A stretch of DNA of 64,000 nt from Anisakis pegreffii (lineage: Eukaryota > Nematoda > Chromadorea > Rhabditida > Anisakidae), in assembly GCA_035041965.1 (NCBI GenBank), contig JAPYMA010000596.1, positions 1-64,000 on the forward strand, given 5' to 3'. Below the pieces are notes generated by a model. It was not told the DNA's origin. It worked only from the letters and a program-made list of their open reading frames with translations, and made no database searches. The position numbers and the translations under genes were made by a program. Shown piece after piece: positions 36,524 to 50,200 of this stretch (within the stretch, counting starts at the first letter, position 1; every line of letters begins with the position of its first letter).

Positions 36524-38290
36524 CTTGTCATTAGTTAACTGAAAGTTAGGCATAGGCTGTGTTCCATTACCTTAATTTGCTAAATGCAAACAAATGAACA
36601 TGTTAGCGTTAAATGCTGAAGCAGTGAACACAAGGAATGGACATGCAAATTGTTTATTGGTTGCTGCTGCATATGGCTGGTTGGTTGGGGAAAAATCAAT
36701 GCGTTCCTTGTAGAATTGCAAATGAAAATTTTGAACATTAAGTCTGGTATGAAGCACGATGACTTTCACCGTTCATTTGAGGGCAAAAGTGAACAGCCAC
36801 AATCAATACAACCGACTTTTTCGAAACGATAATGTTGTGATGAATCGGCTTCACAATAAATGAAATAAGGAGACTATTTTTCAGTTCTAAAGAGGAATTC
36901 AATTTGAGCATGTGTATTTGCATACATGCGTATGACTGAATTCGCATTTTGGTTTTTATCCTTGAAAGAACTCCCCTCGAAAACGATACTCAACATTTTG
37001 ATTCAAATGATGCAAAGTGTACATCGTCTGAAGTAGCTCGTCGTTCGCCCATTCTTTTTTTGCAAAACACGAATGACTGTGAAAAACACACTTATGCCTT
37101 TGAAAAAGTGGTCCTTTGATTGACATTCATCTGAATTAATGCCCTTCTCAATTGTCAAAATGTGATAAGAGCTGATGGAAACGCTTGATCTCTGACTTGA
37201 GCAAGTTGTGAAGGTTGAATTCCCCTAGGAGCATAAAAAACTGACCGAAGACAACACTGATCGGATAATCTTCATAATACGACTTGATATCTCACATTTG
37301 AATTAATTAATTGATGTATTTGAATTAAGCGCAAATTCTTCCAAACTAGCATTTGAAGGAGTATGAAGCGACTTGCTCAATTGAAAAATAATAATTCAGC
37401 ATCTTTTCGAATGATAATTTGAGTCAGTTCGAATTTTTCGAGAAGAAACTGCTTGCGGCTTATACCATATAAGGAAAAATAGCTATCAGCTTCTCAAATT
37501 CAATCTAAAGATATTCATATCAGAACGCGGCGATGTTTCGATATGAGCGAATAACACTGAGTAAGTATATCAGCTGGAAGTATTGGGAACGACTTTTCAG
37601 AAAACGAAAGAGATTATTAGTGTCGCATTCGAGTGCAGAGAAAAGGATACTTTTGAAAAAATACCCTTTTGATTGACATTCATTTTCGCATTTGAATTAA
37701 TCAATTAGTTGACATGTGAAAAAGCGAACTGACACTTCAATTAATTAATTGATAAAAAGGTGTGAGAGTTCAGTGAGAAGGTGATGAATGGAATTATGAG
37801 AATAAGGATCAGTAGAAATATCGTGTCGTCAGTTGAATGCTGACGTTGAATGCTGACCATATCGTTTTCTTTCGAGTTTTCAGCCTTGAACATTGAAAAC
37901 GATGTGCGCTTTAAGAGCAATGGGCAGAATCACAAAACGCTCCCATCTGAGTACATCCTAAAACAATCAGCACATCATTTACAACAATCCAAATGATTCC
38001 TGGGAAAAATTTCATTGTCTCATGCGAATCGATAATTTAGGACTGAGAATTTTGAGAACTGAATACTGTCAATAGGTTTCCAAAGAATGAATTCTGCCAG
38101 AAAAAAAATGGTTTCATGAATTAAACGATTCAGTGGAATTATGTTCATGAGAGTTAGAATTGTGAATGGTGTGAGAACTCAATGAGAAGGTGATCAAATT
38201 TACATGAAACAAGAAAGCTAGTGTAAGAATCAGCAAAACTGTTTGATTTGGTTCTAGAAAATGATACGTTTGAAGAGAGAAACTGTTCTA
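36524..38290. other. Intergenic DNA with low-copy internal repeats
   Basis: TTTGATTGACATTCAT plus TTGAATTAAT occurs near 37115-37140 and 37668-37705. GAATTAATTAATTGAT-like blocks occur near 37303 and 37735. GTGTGAGARYTCARTGAGAAGGTGAT occurs near 37760 and 38170. These look like eroded duplications. No gene supported. Confidence 0.45.
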
Positions 38291-38291
38291 T

Positions 38292-38700
38292 TTAATGATC
38301 ATCCGCAATCATAATTATCGAGATATTGCACACTTTCTTAATTACTGGCCAGGATTGACTTTGTCTCCTTCTTGTCCTAATTCGTTCAGAAAAAAAAGCC
38401 GAGGTCACTAACAAATCGTTAACTATTTTGTTCTTCAGAAATGCGATTCTATTCCATAAATCATTAGAATTCATTCTCTTCTACAATCTTACTCTCGATA
38501 TGGAAGACATTTTTTGAATTCTGAAGAAAAGTTTTCTTGGAAACGGCCATGCTGTGAGCTGACTGAATCGCGAAAGTCGTGTAAAGATTACTAGTCCGAA
38601 TGAGTTTTGTGAGGCAACGATAAACTTTCGAAATAGTATTCGAGCGTAAAGTCGAGCGATCGTCGAAGACCTCGTTACCGAAAACACCATCAACATCGTT
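38292..38700 (-). CDS. Possible exons of an unknown minus-strand gene
   Basis: A frame open from about 38700 to 38455 without a nearby start reads well (GNEVFDDRSTLRSNTISK, VYRCLTKLIRTSNLY, MAVSKKTFLQNSKNVF) and meets a donor (GAGA|GTAAGATT). A second frame from the ATG at 38474 to the stop at 38292 also looks plausible (MNSNDLWNRIAFLKNK, SERIRTRRRQSQSWP). I could not join them. No family recognised. Confidence 0.25.
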
Positions 38701-38735
38701 TCAAAATGTAATCGAAGTAAAACGAAAACGGTCAC

Positions 38736-41700
38736 TGATTAGTCGAATTAAATGCACATCTACTCGCATTTAAATTAGCATGCGCATGAAATGAGATAAA
38801 CATGCGTAAGTGTTCGTGAAAATGAATATATCCGGAATGAGTTCGATGCCATTTCAATATGCGTTCATTCGCATGTGATTAGTTTGTGCGTTCTAAACTA
38901 ACTCGTTCATTGATATACGGCAGTAGTAGCCTTTTCCTGATGATTGGACGCATGCATATGTACGTACCTATTCATTTACTGAGAAAGGTGATCTTGTTTC
39001 CTCATTCATTCGCTCCTGTTTGTATTCTTATGAATTTGCATGCAAACGTATACTTGACTCATGAATCACACTCCGTAAACAAAGTCATCTGAACGAGAAC
39101 TATGATTCAAGAAAGCGACACATGAATATGGCTGTTGAGTGATAGTCACGAAGGTGAGCTTAGTGATGTTTCTATTCCAATCAAACTGTTTTATTTTCCT
39201 GTCCCCTTCCAAGGAACAGAACAGAACAGCTTCAGAATAATACGAAACAGAAAAGTGAAGAGCGGAATAGAATATAGTAAGAATTGTCTGCCAAAAGTGT
39301 TCAACAGAAATATTAGTGGGTAGCTAAACAGGAAATGCACACCCTTTAATTGACGAACGATACTTGGTGGTGACGCAGAAGCAGTCTTCTCAAAGCTGTG
39401 TGGTGCAATTCATCAGCAAAACTATCATATCGCCTTCACTTCAGCACAGCGCTCGAAATTCAACTTTAAAAACTGACTCCTATACGCAACACAAACCACA
39501 CTGAACGGCATATCTGTTTCAAAGGATGCTTCCATAAACATGAATTGCGCCCCTAACATTCAAATTATTTCAAAACTCGTCAAACCAATTTAAGCATAAA
39601 TGATCATAAAGATGGCTGAATCGAGCAGAAAAGGAGTGCGCGGCCTAATCAACTAAATACCAGAGGGTGTCACGGAAAAAGAAAAAACACTGTGATGCTT
39701 AACAAACAATTCGGTGAAGACACCTGTTATCTCAAGACAACTGTGTTCTTAAACTTGACAAGTTACAAATTTGTCAGACATGAACAGATCATTACGCGAA
39801 TATTTGTGGAAATGCGATAATTGCTATGCGCTGAACTTGTTGAAGCATTTGATAAGATCAATTTCAGTTTTTGCACACTTGCGATACACTGAAGTTAGAA
39901 AGACACTGAAGAACGATTCCAAAATGTAATGTTGCATACTCAGTGATGTGAAAATCGAAATTACGCTACGAGGCGATTTCTTCGAGAAAAGTGCTGAAAA
40001 AAGTGGCAATCTGATAACATTGTTTGTATGCATTCATACATTCAGTGAATGCCATCAAAAATGCCATTCGACGCTCGGAACGAACATAGCGTTCAATTAT
40101 CCATTCATCTTAAACTCATCCACTGAAGTAGTTATCCTTCTGGAGAATCTTGAAGATAATCCAGCAAGTCTATCCGAAAACTGTTCATAATTCCTATGCA
40201 CGTAAACAACAGGGAATGCATGCAATACCGTAACGTTGAAAATCTTTTAGTTTTACGCAAAAAGTTGATGGGATTTAGTGCGTATGTATCGAGAATCACG
40301 ATAATTATTTGCCAATCCTAGGCATGTTTACGAATGAGAAGGAAGTTCATGCAAGTAGCAGTCAGATAGAGGAATAATTGTTAGATACGATTTGTATTCT
40401 TCATTTATCTAACGCAAGCGTCAGTTAGCTAACTACCGATTACGCAACTTATTTTTTTCACGAAACCGATAGAACAACATTACTGAAGATGTATGGAATT
40501 GCGTCGCCTATGGCGACGCATTCAGTATCTGATGATTTAAAATATTCATTGAAAAAGGTATCATATAACGGCTTGTTGTAATGAGACGTTAACGTAATTG
40601 CAACTGAAAGAGGCACATGTAGCGGCAGTAGTGACGTGTAATCGTTACGTTTCAATCGATGTTTGTGAATGCTCGCTTGAAGTTTCTCTCAACCAATTGA
40701 ATGTAATCACGAGAAAACAGTTTAAAGTTCCAACACTTTGAATCACATTGAATCATTCATGAAGTTAGCCAGTCTCTTTCGGGGATGCTTATCCTTTTTT
40801 TCATACTGAGATATGACATCCATCACCCTTTACCAAAAAATACATTCGGTTTGAGCTTCCTTTCTTTGAAACTTACGAAGCGATAATTATCGATGCAACG
40901 CGATAATCCTTCATAATGGTTCGGTTCAGGTGGCACTGATCAATTAGCATTCGAAGCTAACCAGGTGAAAATTACACCTTACCAAGTCTTGCGTAAGATA
41001 ACATTGAATGCTGAAAATTCCAAGAGTCAGCAGTCAAAGATCACTCGAGCGAAAACGCAGTTGATAATAACGAGTTTCTGACTGTGAATATCGGTTGATC
41101 ACTGAGGTAGATTGAACTGCTTCTCACCTGCCCTATAAATTCAGTGAAAAATTAAAATGGGTAGAGGAACATCTGCTTAATAAACATAGGATTTTTGGTC
41201 TATCCAAGAAACGTTTGAAGTGATTCATTTTGCGAAGGCACTATTGAAAGATGCAGTGAACTGAACAGGATGATAAAGATGTTAGCGTTTTCAGGAAGAA
41301 TTCAAATTTAATGCATTAAAAATAGGCAGTCAATTTTGGGATCATCTACGCTAAATCAACTACTCAAATAACTTACATGAAACATTCACAAAGCATCGAC
41401 TGAGTACGTATGGTTCGGATTAGGTGAATGATTTTGATGTTATAATGAGGAAAATTTTTTTGAAATCCATACCGAGTTCACGGATTGAACTGATTTTACA
41501 AGTTTTTTGCCTCGAAGTTCAAAATTTGCACACTACAACGTCTCAAAAACAAGTTACTCTGGTGATCTTTTAGGCAAATTCCTTCATGATGGAAATTTGA
41601 ATGAGTTATCTTTGGATCAAAAGACAATTAATTCTTCAAGAAATGAACTGAAAAAAAACTTCTGCTTGAGAAGTTGAGAAGTTTTGTGAAGTTAGAATGA

Positions 41701-42195
41701 AAGTGAAATGAGAAGTGAACATTCGAAACAAGTGAACTATTTTGATACAACTTCAGCCAACTATTTTTCCAGAGTTAAACTCATTTTCTGAAAGTGCCTC
41801 GTAAAACAGCTATTTCAGTGCTCTTCAAAAAGTTCGTTTCATAAGAGATCCTCATGTCTTCTGTTTCTTTCCCACCATCAGCACCACACATGATAAGAGT
41901 TTAAGTGTAATAAAACGCTAGTAATATTTAATAAAACGTTTACTATAAATTACTTAGAAACAGATTACTAGAAACAAAAATGTCACTTACTAGAAAAAAA
42001 TGACACTGAAAATGTTCGTCACCTCCATACGGATCCATTCGAGCTTTTGCTCAATTCTAGAACGTGTTCGTCGTTCGGATAATACTCACACTTAAATTCG
42101 AAGCGAGTTGCAGTTAACTTTATCAGATCGCCTTGTTGACAGAATCTTTGCACTGAAATAATGCGAGTGACGACCATTTTTTGATTTGTTTAGAC
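38736..42195. other. Mostly non-coding; one weak exon candidate
   Basis: A plus frame at 39939-40190 follows a CTCAG acceptor and encodes about 83 residues (KIEITLRGDFFEKSAEKSG, VVILLENLEDNPASLSE) ending in TAA. A shorter minus frame covers the same DNA. Nothing else is supported between 38.7 and 42.2 kb. Confidence 0.3.
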
Positions 42196-42357
42196 CAAGG
42201 GTTCCAACCTTTTTTGCCCCGTGCACCTTCTAGAAAATTTTAAGATGCTCTCGCACCCCTTCCCGCATCCCTCACTCACCCCTTTTATTGCGTTCCCTGG
42301 CAGGCAGTCGTGCACACCCAGGGGGTGCGTGCACCCCCACTTGAAAGACCCTGGTTC
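42196..42357. mobile_element. hAT-like miniature transposon remnant
   Basis: The left end (CCAAGGGTTCCAACCTTTTT, then TGCCCCGTGCACC) resembles the widely shared start of hAT-type MITEs (CAGGGGTTCCCAACC...). The right end (CACTTGAAAGACCCTGG) gives an imperfect inverted match, CCAGGGTCTTTCAAG. The interior is C-rich against AT-rich flanks and codes for nothing. I found no clear 8-bp target duplication, so it may be old or truncated. Confidence 0.5.
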
Positions 42358-42981
42358 GGAAGCAAATTCACAAAAGATTTATTAAGTTCTGCAAGGCCAA
42401 CGATCGACAATGCCGATCTCTACTAGTCTGCGTCGATGCTCACTGGTTGATTGAGTATAGCGTTAAATTCATCAAAAAATACCTAAAATTGACTGCTGCA
42501 GTGAATTGGGATGGATGGAAAATTTGTTCACAGTTCGCTTTGATTCTAATTCAGTCAAGGCTTTGCGAAATTCTCTTTCTGAAAAAAAGCGCATCTTGAG
42601 ACTGCCGTTCTAATAAAACGGCTTGCAAAATAGCCGTCACTATATTCGTTCATCTCGATCCGAGGAGCAAGGAAGAAGATGAAGGAACGTAGGTGACGGT
42701 TATTTTGGAGGGAGGTTGATTTGAGTATTTCAACTGTTAACTTCAACGAATAATAACTGATGATCGTTCGCTTATAAAATATTATAATCTGCCAATACAT
42801 CGATACATCATTACGCTTTGCGATCATTCAACATCGGTGTAATTCTCAGCATTTTCTAACATGTGCGTTTTGAATTGTGCTCTTCAAATTGGTCGATGTC
42901 AGTTATAAATGATTGATGCACAAACAAAAGCATTTTTTCTTGGGAGTGAGTGAGTTACATTCTTTTAACCACTGTCAAGAT

Positions 42982-43578
42982 TTACCATGAAATATTATTG
43001 TTATTGTAAGCATTATAATTATAATTCGTATTATTGCTATTTCTGCTAGTACTGTTATTACTATTATTGTTATTATTATTACTACAATTATTGTTGCTGT
43101 TATAACTATTGTAATCACTACTATTGTTATTACTATTATTACTGAGCGTCGATTTAGGACCGAACTGTTGCGACGAACATCGTTCGAGCACAAGTTCGAG
43201 ATCAGGCGGACTCACCAACAGTGGCGAACATGCACCAAGTTGTTTGCAGATGAAATGCTTCAGATCCAGAATGGAAAGGCCGATCTCTACTCGTTGTAAC
43301 GAGCTTGCATCTGAAGGTTACAGTGCTTCTGTTCCTCAAAGAAATTGGTTATCAGGATCCAAAACCCTCCGCATTCCCGCAATCATCACCGCCAGAAGCT
43401 GTTGACCCTCTCCTTGAACGACATTCTCCCACTCAGCGTTTTTATTTTCTGTGCATTTTTTTGGAATTCGCTCGAAATGGAAACAAAATTCAATGAAGAT
43501 TTTGGATCGACTCGAATTCGAACGCACTCCCTCTGAGCTGACCGGATCATCGAGGCCTAGTGTACACCAACTGCCCAT
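42982..43578 (-). CDS. Unknown protein with Asn-rich C-terminus
   Basis: The terminal exon is 43310-42982 on the minus strand. It follows an acceptor (ACCTTCAG) and encodes RVEIGLSILDLKHFICKQLG, then SPPDLELVLERCSSQQFGP, then about 55 residues of Asn with Ser and Tyr, ending NISW. An upstream frame from the ATG at 43578 (MGSWCTLGLDDPVSS, AEWENVVQGEG) could supply a first exon via a phase-1 donor near 43405 (GAGG|GTCAAC); that join is uncertain. The Asn tract is coded by an AAT/AAC tandem repeat. The family is not recognised. Competing plus-strand frames exist but lack splice sites. Confidence 0.45.
42985..43140. repeat. Degenerate (ATT)n microsatellite
   Basis: About 155 bp of imperfect ATT/GTT/ACT triplets on the plus strand. 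On the minus strand they are AAT/AAC/AGT codons that keep frame with the preceding unique protein sequence. Confidence 0.85.
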
Positions 43579-45079
43579 TGCACTCCCCTTTTAAACCATT
43601 TAAGAAGTCGCTTTTTTCACTTGATTTATATATTTATGCCGGCTTTCCGCGCTAACCGTGACAAGATCCATTCCGAGAAAAGTGCTTTATCTTTATCATA
43701 GGACCTTTCTGATCGCTCAAATGTCTAACAGTTGATTGCATTTGTATCGATATTATCTCTCCTATTCTTACCTATGCATAAAACATTTCTGTAGCCATGT
43801 TGTTATTTCATATTCAAATGTTCTTCATTGCGTGCCACATAAGCCAGGATACTAATAGAACCTTCCTCAACATAATCATCATTAATAAATTGCAGTCATA
43901 CATGTAAAGTAGACACTTCAACAGAATTTTATTAAAATTAAATTCATACAGAAACTGATAAAATCAAAAAATCACATCAATATAACAAAGTAACACATTG
44001 CATCAAATAACAAAGTAACACACAGCTGCACCATAGCAATACTGATATCACAATGATGTTGTGCAATGCAATCTAATCACCGCTGTATTTAATCAGCTCT
44101 GATTTGAACCACTCTGTTATTAACACATCTTATCATCGCTACTTTTTTCCACGCTTCTCTTACTGTCGATCGATACTTGAGATGTACCTCCTCCCAGTGG
44201 CACAAAAGCCGTCGCAACCTATACCTTAAAAATATAACATGTGAATACGATGCCATTAATAACTGGTGGTAATGAACAATCCGAAGTAGGTGCAGAAACG
44301 ACGATATTGAGAAATGCCAATAGTGCCACGAGTAAAAGCATATTGAACACTTGTAAACAACACAAGTAGAGCAAGTTTATAAGGTTCCGTAAATGTGCTC
44401 TCTTATTGAACGTTTATCTAAAGAAATTTATGAATGACGCCGTGTAAATTTATAAATGACGCCGTGCAACGACGGTGTTGAAATCAGTTAACAATTCAGC
44501 AAATATTGTTGTCACGCAAATTCTACGTCATAGCTCGAAAATCTGTTTCCCCTGAAACAGAAATTAATGTCAACAAGTCATATTATGGTCTTCTTGACAT
44601 TCGTTTCTGCCCTGGATTACCTCAAACAATAATAAAAGCCGATGGTGACAGTTATCCAAATGGAAACAATCCATACTTTTCATAACGTATGGTGAAATAT
44701 TAATCACTATCCCACGACTCAAGAATCAACAATCCTTCCTTCTAACTTTCCACATTCCATTCATTCATAAAACGCCGCGTGTCACCTCGAAATACAAGAT
44801 AATCGGAACCAGCACAGACCATTTCGACCGAAAACATGCTGCTCTGATATATCACGTCTCATGAATACCTCTCGAAGAGCCCTTCATCTATTATCATTCG
44901 TCTGTGCGAACAATCCCAAATCGTCCAAGAAGCCGCAGCAAAAATGAACAGAAAGAATCATGGTTCAAACATCGACAACTCTGCTTTTATACGCCTGCTG
45001 ATAATGAAACTGAAATTTTCCTTATTACCTGAACATTGAGGGAGGGTCCTTTGGTCGATGCAGTATCAAAGTTGGTAAG
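43579..45079. other. Intergenic DNA, no gene seen
   Basis: Short local duplications only: ATAACAAAGTAACACA twice near 43985-44025, and AAATTTATRAATGACGCCGTG twice near 44425-44466. Confidence 0.5.
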
Positions 45080-46470
45080 TTGAGTTTCCATACGATTTAT
45101 TATTCGAAAGCAATGCCTGATGATGGCAAGGTACATTCAGCCATGGCAGTTGTAATGAGGATAAAACTATTTGCAGTTCTTAATGTTTTGAATTCGATAA
45201 GCTTAAGAATTACGACACTTCCAGAGGAATTTAGAAATCATCTTCATTGTGCCATAAGTAAATTGCTCGAAATTTTCAAATCAGTTCAGCCCTGCTTTTG
45301 AATTTCCAACTGAAAAATGACTCGTTCGCAATTTGAGATTCTTTTATTATTAGATTCCTGTAATCGATGGACAAGTTGCTAACGAAGACAAAAGGAAGTG
45401 TTTTTTTTTGTATGCTGACGCATAGTGAAGTTCAGCTGCTTGAACCGCTTTTTGCTCAATTGCAAATGCATCTGTGGTTTATATTTTTGTACAGTTTGAT
45501 ATTTTTCGAGGACGAATCAAGGCCACTAAAAACCATCGGCTGAATGCGGCCAGTGCAGAGATTCGTTTCAAATATCTTTTTATCTTGACCAGTAGCGAAA
45601 TCAAAAAATAAACCGTGTTGCATAATTGCTTAGAGAAACAGGCCAGCAGAACAGAACAGAAGACAACGGGAGGCAAAGTGCCTCCGTAATAAAGTCATTT
45701 TGAACATATTCCAGTGTTCAAGCGTTCTGGTGACAGCTCAACGCAGAAATCATTGTTTTTGCATAATCTAACAAAAGCTGCAAAATATCGTTTTTACAAT
45801 TGCGTATTTTTCTGCTGCATACAAATAATTCAAGTTCAAATGATTGCATATATAAAAAATCGAGCAAAATGTTTGTTTTTAAGTGAGTTAAACTTGACCA
45901 ACTCCATTACAGTTTTTTTAATCGTTTTGGAGGAGTCGGTCCTCCAGTGAAGCGTCTCCGTATTGAATTTAGACGTTTTAAGGTTCTTTTTTCTTCATCT
46001 GATTATATCACTTCATCACTGGAATTGAAAGAGAATACGGAATGGTGCCGAGAATATGCTCATTCGATGATCAAGAGGTTCGAAAAGTTTAAATTTCATT
46101 TAAAATCTTCGAATTCAGGATTAAACTTAACAACATTATTACACATCTCAATGAACAAAAAAGAGCAAAATGCAAAGAAAAAGCAAGGTTTGCTGCTAAT
46201 ATATTCAAAACCCGGTGCTCATTTGATACTCTTGGTTACTGTCTTCGGAAAACGTGTATTTTGCTAAGAATTTCATACTTCCGTTGTTTTTCATTCAAAG
46301 ATGATAACACAACTTTTTTATCATTCCAAAAAAATTGCGAAATGAATCGCGATGGGTTATTTGAGGAAACACAAAATCTAAACCAGATGAAAATTATTTC
46401 AGTTCATTCAGGGAACCTGTTATATCAAATCAGTTTTGAAAGATTTATTTACTGTGCTTGAATTCACTTT
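45080..46470 (+). other. Run of disjoint plus-strand frames, possible decayed gene
   Basis: Protein-like frames follow one another in different phases: 45080-45301 (VMRIKLFAVLNVLNSISLR), about 45411-45530 (VQLLEPLFAQLQMHLWFI), 45714-45950, 45947-46267 (ENTEWCREYAHSMIKRFEKF, Lys-rich end) and 46261-46461. Clear splice sites joining them were not found. It may be a degraded gene or a chance cluster. No homology recognised. Confidence 0.2.
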
Positions 46471-47219
46471 CAATGCTTCCGACTTATTTATAAACCTCTT
46501 TCGTATTACCCAAAAGTGTGGTAGATATTACTCTTCTCCAACTCCGATTCCATTCTAAAATGATTGCTTAATTGGTCGGTGGAAGCACTTTGCGAGTGGT
46601 CAATAAAGGAGAAATTTCTTGGAAGACATAATCGTAACCATTGGTTTACTGCAAATTTTCCTGCATGATAAAGCCGTGATACGATTTTCCCGGCACCCGA
46701 CGTTATTTGAGCATCGTCATTGAGCAATGGATGTTCACCAACGAGTCAAATGTTTAAGAGTGCAATTTACAATCAGAAAAGGCAACAGAGATGTCAATTA
46801 GCGATCGATCACCGAAAAGTGAAATGAGCTCATGTTCGATTCTTACAAATGTGGATAAGTGTATTGAAGTGGATACTAAGGTTTATCTAATTTCAAATTT
46901 GACTGTATTCATTTGTGATCTGTTCGTGAAACCACTCAATGTTAAGTTACTCAGCACCTCACAGCTCTTATCACGGTTGATGCATTCGTGAACATTGCTA
47001 CAATTCTCTTCGAATCTTGAATCGTATACCACTAATAATAGTCAGAATAAGTATAATCGAAACTGCGTTTCACTTTATTCACGTTGTCCAGTGCATTGCT
47101 AGTCTATTAAATGATAACAGTTCATCAAATACATCTGAGCTTCAGGACAATATCTTCATATATAAATACTTATTATTCATTACTTTTACATAAAGGCTTC
47201 CGGCAAGTGCTATTGTTAC

Positions 47220-50200
47220 ATGAGCAAAGACGAACTGTTTAGGAGAAATGAGATTCAATCGATTGTAAATCGAGAAACGATGGTGAAAAATCGAAGAGTC
47301 TTTTCAGACATATGCTCCAGAAACCCTTCGAAAGAAAGAGGAAGAAGAACGAGAGGCACTGAGAAGGGCACGACGAGATGAATCGTTAGTTAACATTTGT
47401 CAATGCCTTACTTATTGCAGTTCGAACTGATAACGAACACACAACAAATGCATTTCAGGAATCGAACTTTTTCTGTCATTTATGTTCGGTAGATCTTAGA
47501 TTTCGCTGGTTCAGCTGGAACACATGACGCCAGTTTGCTCGGTGCATTTCTCTTACGAGACTGGTGCACTTAGCATTAATGGAATAGATCACTCCTGATA
47601 ATAGCCGCGAAGTAGTTTGAGGCTTACTTCCTCACATCTAATGAATAAAAAGCAAATAAAGTTCATATCGTATAACCCCGAATATATATCCCAGGCAATG
47701 TGTAACTTGGGGGTTTATGAAGGGAGAAAATTCAAGAGAAGGCGTGAAATTGAGTTTCGCGTTTTCTTCACTTTGAAACATTACTCTTAGTGGGGTGAAA
47801 TTTCCAATGCTTTTAAACGTGTAATAATCTCAGTACCTCAAAACTAACCTAATTTTCGAGAAAGGAAACAAATTGGCGGCCGGTGAGTGTTGGGTAGGTA
47901 TTCGAGAATGGAGTCTCAATTCGGGGAGGGAGGAATTTGCAGTGACCGATGAAGGGAGAACATTTGAGGACACATATAGAGTTAAGGACGGGGAATATAT
48001 TTGGGATCACGCGGTTCACAAGTTTCGATAAGGTAAGCCATCAACATGTCATGACATTGCGGTTCACTACAGTTTGGCTCAGGCTTAGGCTGAGACTCAC
48101 ACCGAAAATTCGTTTGTTGGTTTAATGGGGAACTCAGGCAGGTATGAGACTCAGCCTAAGCCGAAATGCAAATGCAATGCACCGCGACATCCCGCTCCGA
48201 TTATTGCCAGCTGTCATCAACAAGTCTTGAACAGAAACAAAGATACGCTTCAGAGCTGATGAAAGCAGTGAAGAATTCATACAAACAATATTTGAAGAAG
48301 TTGATGCCATAATTTCACCAATTCTTAACTTCGAAAATTTACTGCAGTTGGTCAGTGAAAACAATTCCTTCTGGCTTTTATTCTTCAGTCGAGTTGTAGA
48401 GCCACCATTTTACTTTCTTCTATTACAAATGCCTGTCAAAAGAGCAAACTCGATCTTTCGATGATGACGTTTTGCGAGCACTCAGTTTATTGATTATTAC
48501 GCAAAAGAGTTTTATTCGAGAATTTCAGTCAAGTACAAATAGAAAAAGCGCCGAAGATGTTACACCTCCTTTGCCAACGAAATCGTCAAATCACATTAAA
48601 CAGAGGTGAAAATATTTTTGCAGCATCATGCCGAAAAGTGCCTAAGTTAATGATATCTGTTCGAAACTTATTGTGAACTGTTGTGTTCTGTTCTGTCCAT
48701 TCAACTATTCCGTTTCGTACAATCTCATCTTTTTTAGCAGTTCTTTTCTGCTCCGTCCGACAAATGAATACTAATCCATTCTGCTGTGTTTCAAGTTATA
48801 AATTGTTCTGTTCTATTGATTTTCCCCGAGTTTCTAAGCTGTTCTTTCGATCAGGCATAGAAGAGTTTATTCGAAACATGAACTAGATTAGAGCAGAGGA
48901 CTGAACAGTGCCGGCCCACCAAGGTGCACAAAAGTTGATCAAAAAATTACCTTGTCGCCATCTGTATGACTCAGATACCTTGGGACCTATACGGCACGGA
49001 GTGACCGATCTACAAAACGTATTCAATCTCATGACTATGCAATTGCTGAAAGCGAGAGCCTTATAGCGGTCATTCAAATGGATTTATTTGGACGAATATT
49101 GATGGCGTCTTTTTTATGCTTCAACTTTTGAGACTTGCCTAGTGATGGTTTTCACAATTTTCTTGTTTAGCGGTCTATAGGTTTCAACGGTTTTGATGAA
49201 TAGCATAGAGCTTTGTAAACGTTCTTCTCCTTCCAAATAAGTAGCGATATATTGCTGCTCGATTGCAACTAAATTCAAATTGAGATCAGTGACTGGATGG
49301 AGCCATATCGAACCGTTATATTCATTTAATTAAAATCTCTTAACACGTCTAAACTATGTTGTATTTCAGCACTTTGAATATTGGTCCAGTTGCAAACAAG
49401 GTGAGAAGCGCAGTGCAGATAGAATATACCATTTGATGCATCTCAATTAATCTTTCTTCTTCCAGTTATTCTGTGAAAAGCGATCATTCTAAGCCAACTT
49501 TCCTCAGACTTGAAGGAAGTAGGACTGATGATCGCAGAGTTAGCTCGAGGAGCGCTTCTTAATTAATATGAATTACATTCCCTTATCACGTCTCTCGCTT
49601 TTTTCAGGTACCCAAAGCGGAAAGCCCACGAGCGATGAGTGTTTACATTATGGTAGGTTTTTGCAGCGTCCATGGCGAATTTTGTTCAAATGGGCACTGG
49701 GTAGATGGCATAGCTGAGTATTTATCTGCTAATATCATTTAAAAATTTTTTGACGATATACACTAAAATATGAACACATGATGCTTTTTCTTGATTACGA
49801 ATTGCATGATGCAGCATCTAGAAATGTTTAAGAATTTTACCCCAACGGTAGCACCTGATGAAGTATCAGTCGATCCGGACTATTTTGGAACATCAAGTCC
49901 ATCCACATCAACAGCCATGCCAGTTGCGTCACCATCTTCGTCATCTAGCACTGTCGAAATTACGCAATCAACGAGAAGTGTTAGAAGTGTTAGAGATTCA
50001 GATACCGAAACTGCGGAAATCAACAATCGCGAGGTACACCGTTAATTTCATCACGTTTTTTCTCTTATGAACGTTGAAAAGTGTAACGATTGCGGTATTT
50101 CGCCAACCGTAAAGCTCATCCATTTTCCTGCTCACTTTTTGCATTGTTTTCGGTTTATACAAAATGGTCTAATTTAAGCCTGTTTCTCATCAAATGTTTC

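Noticed and set aside
43305..43496. Plus-strand frame HLKVTVLLFLKEIGYQDPKP
   Set aside because: No splice sites or start. The minus-strand reading continues into a unique domain and an Asn-rich tail with a proper acceptor.
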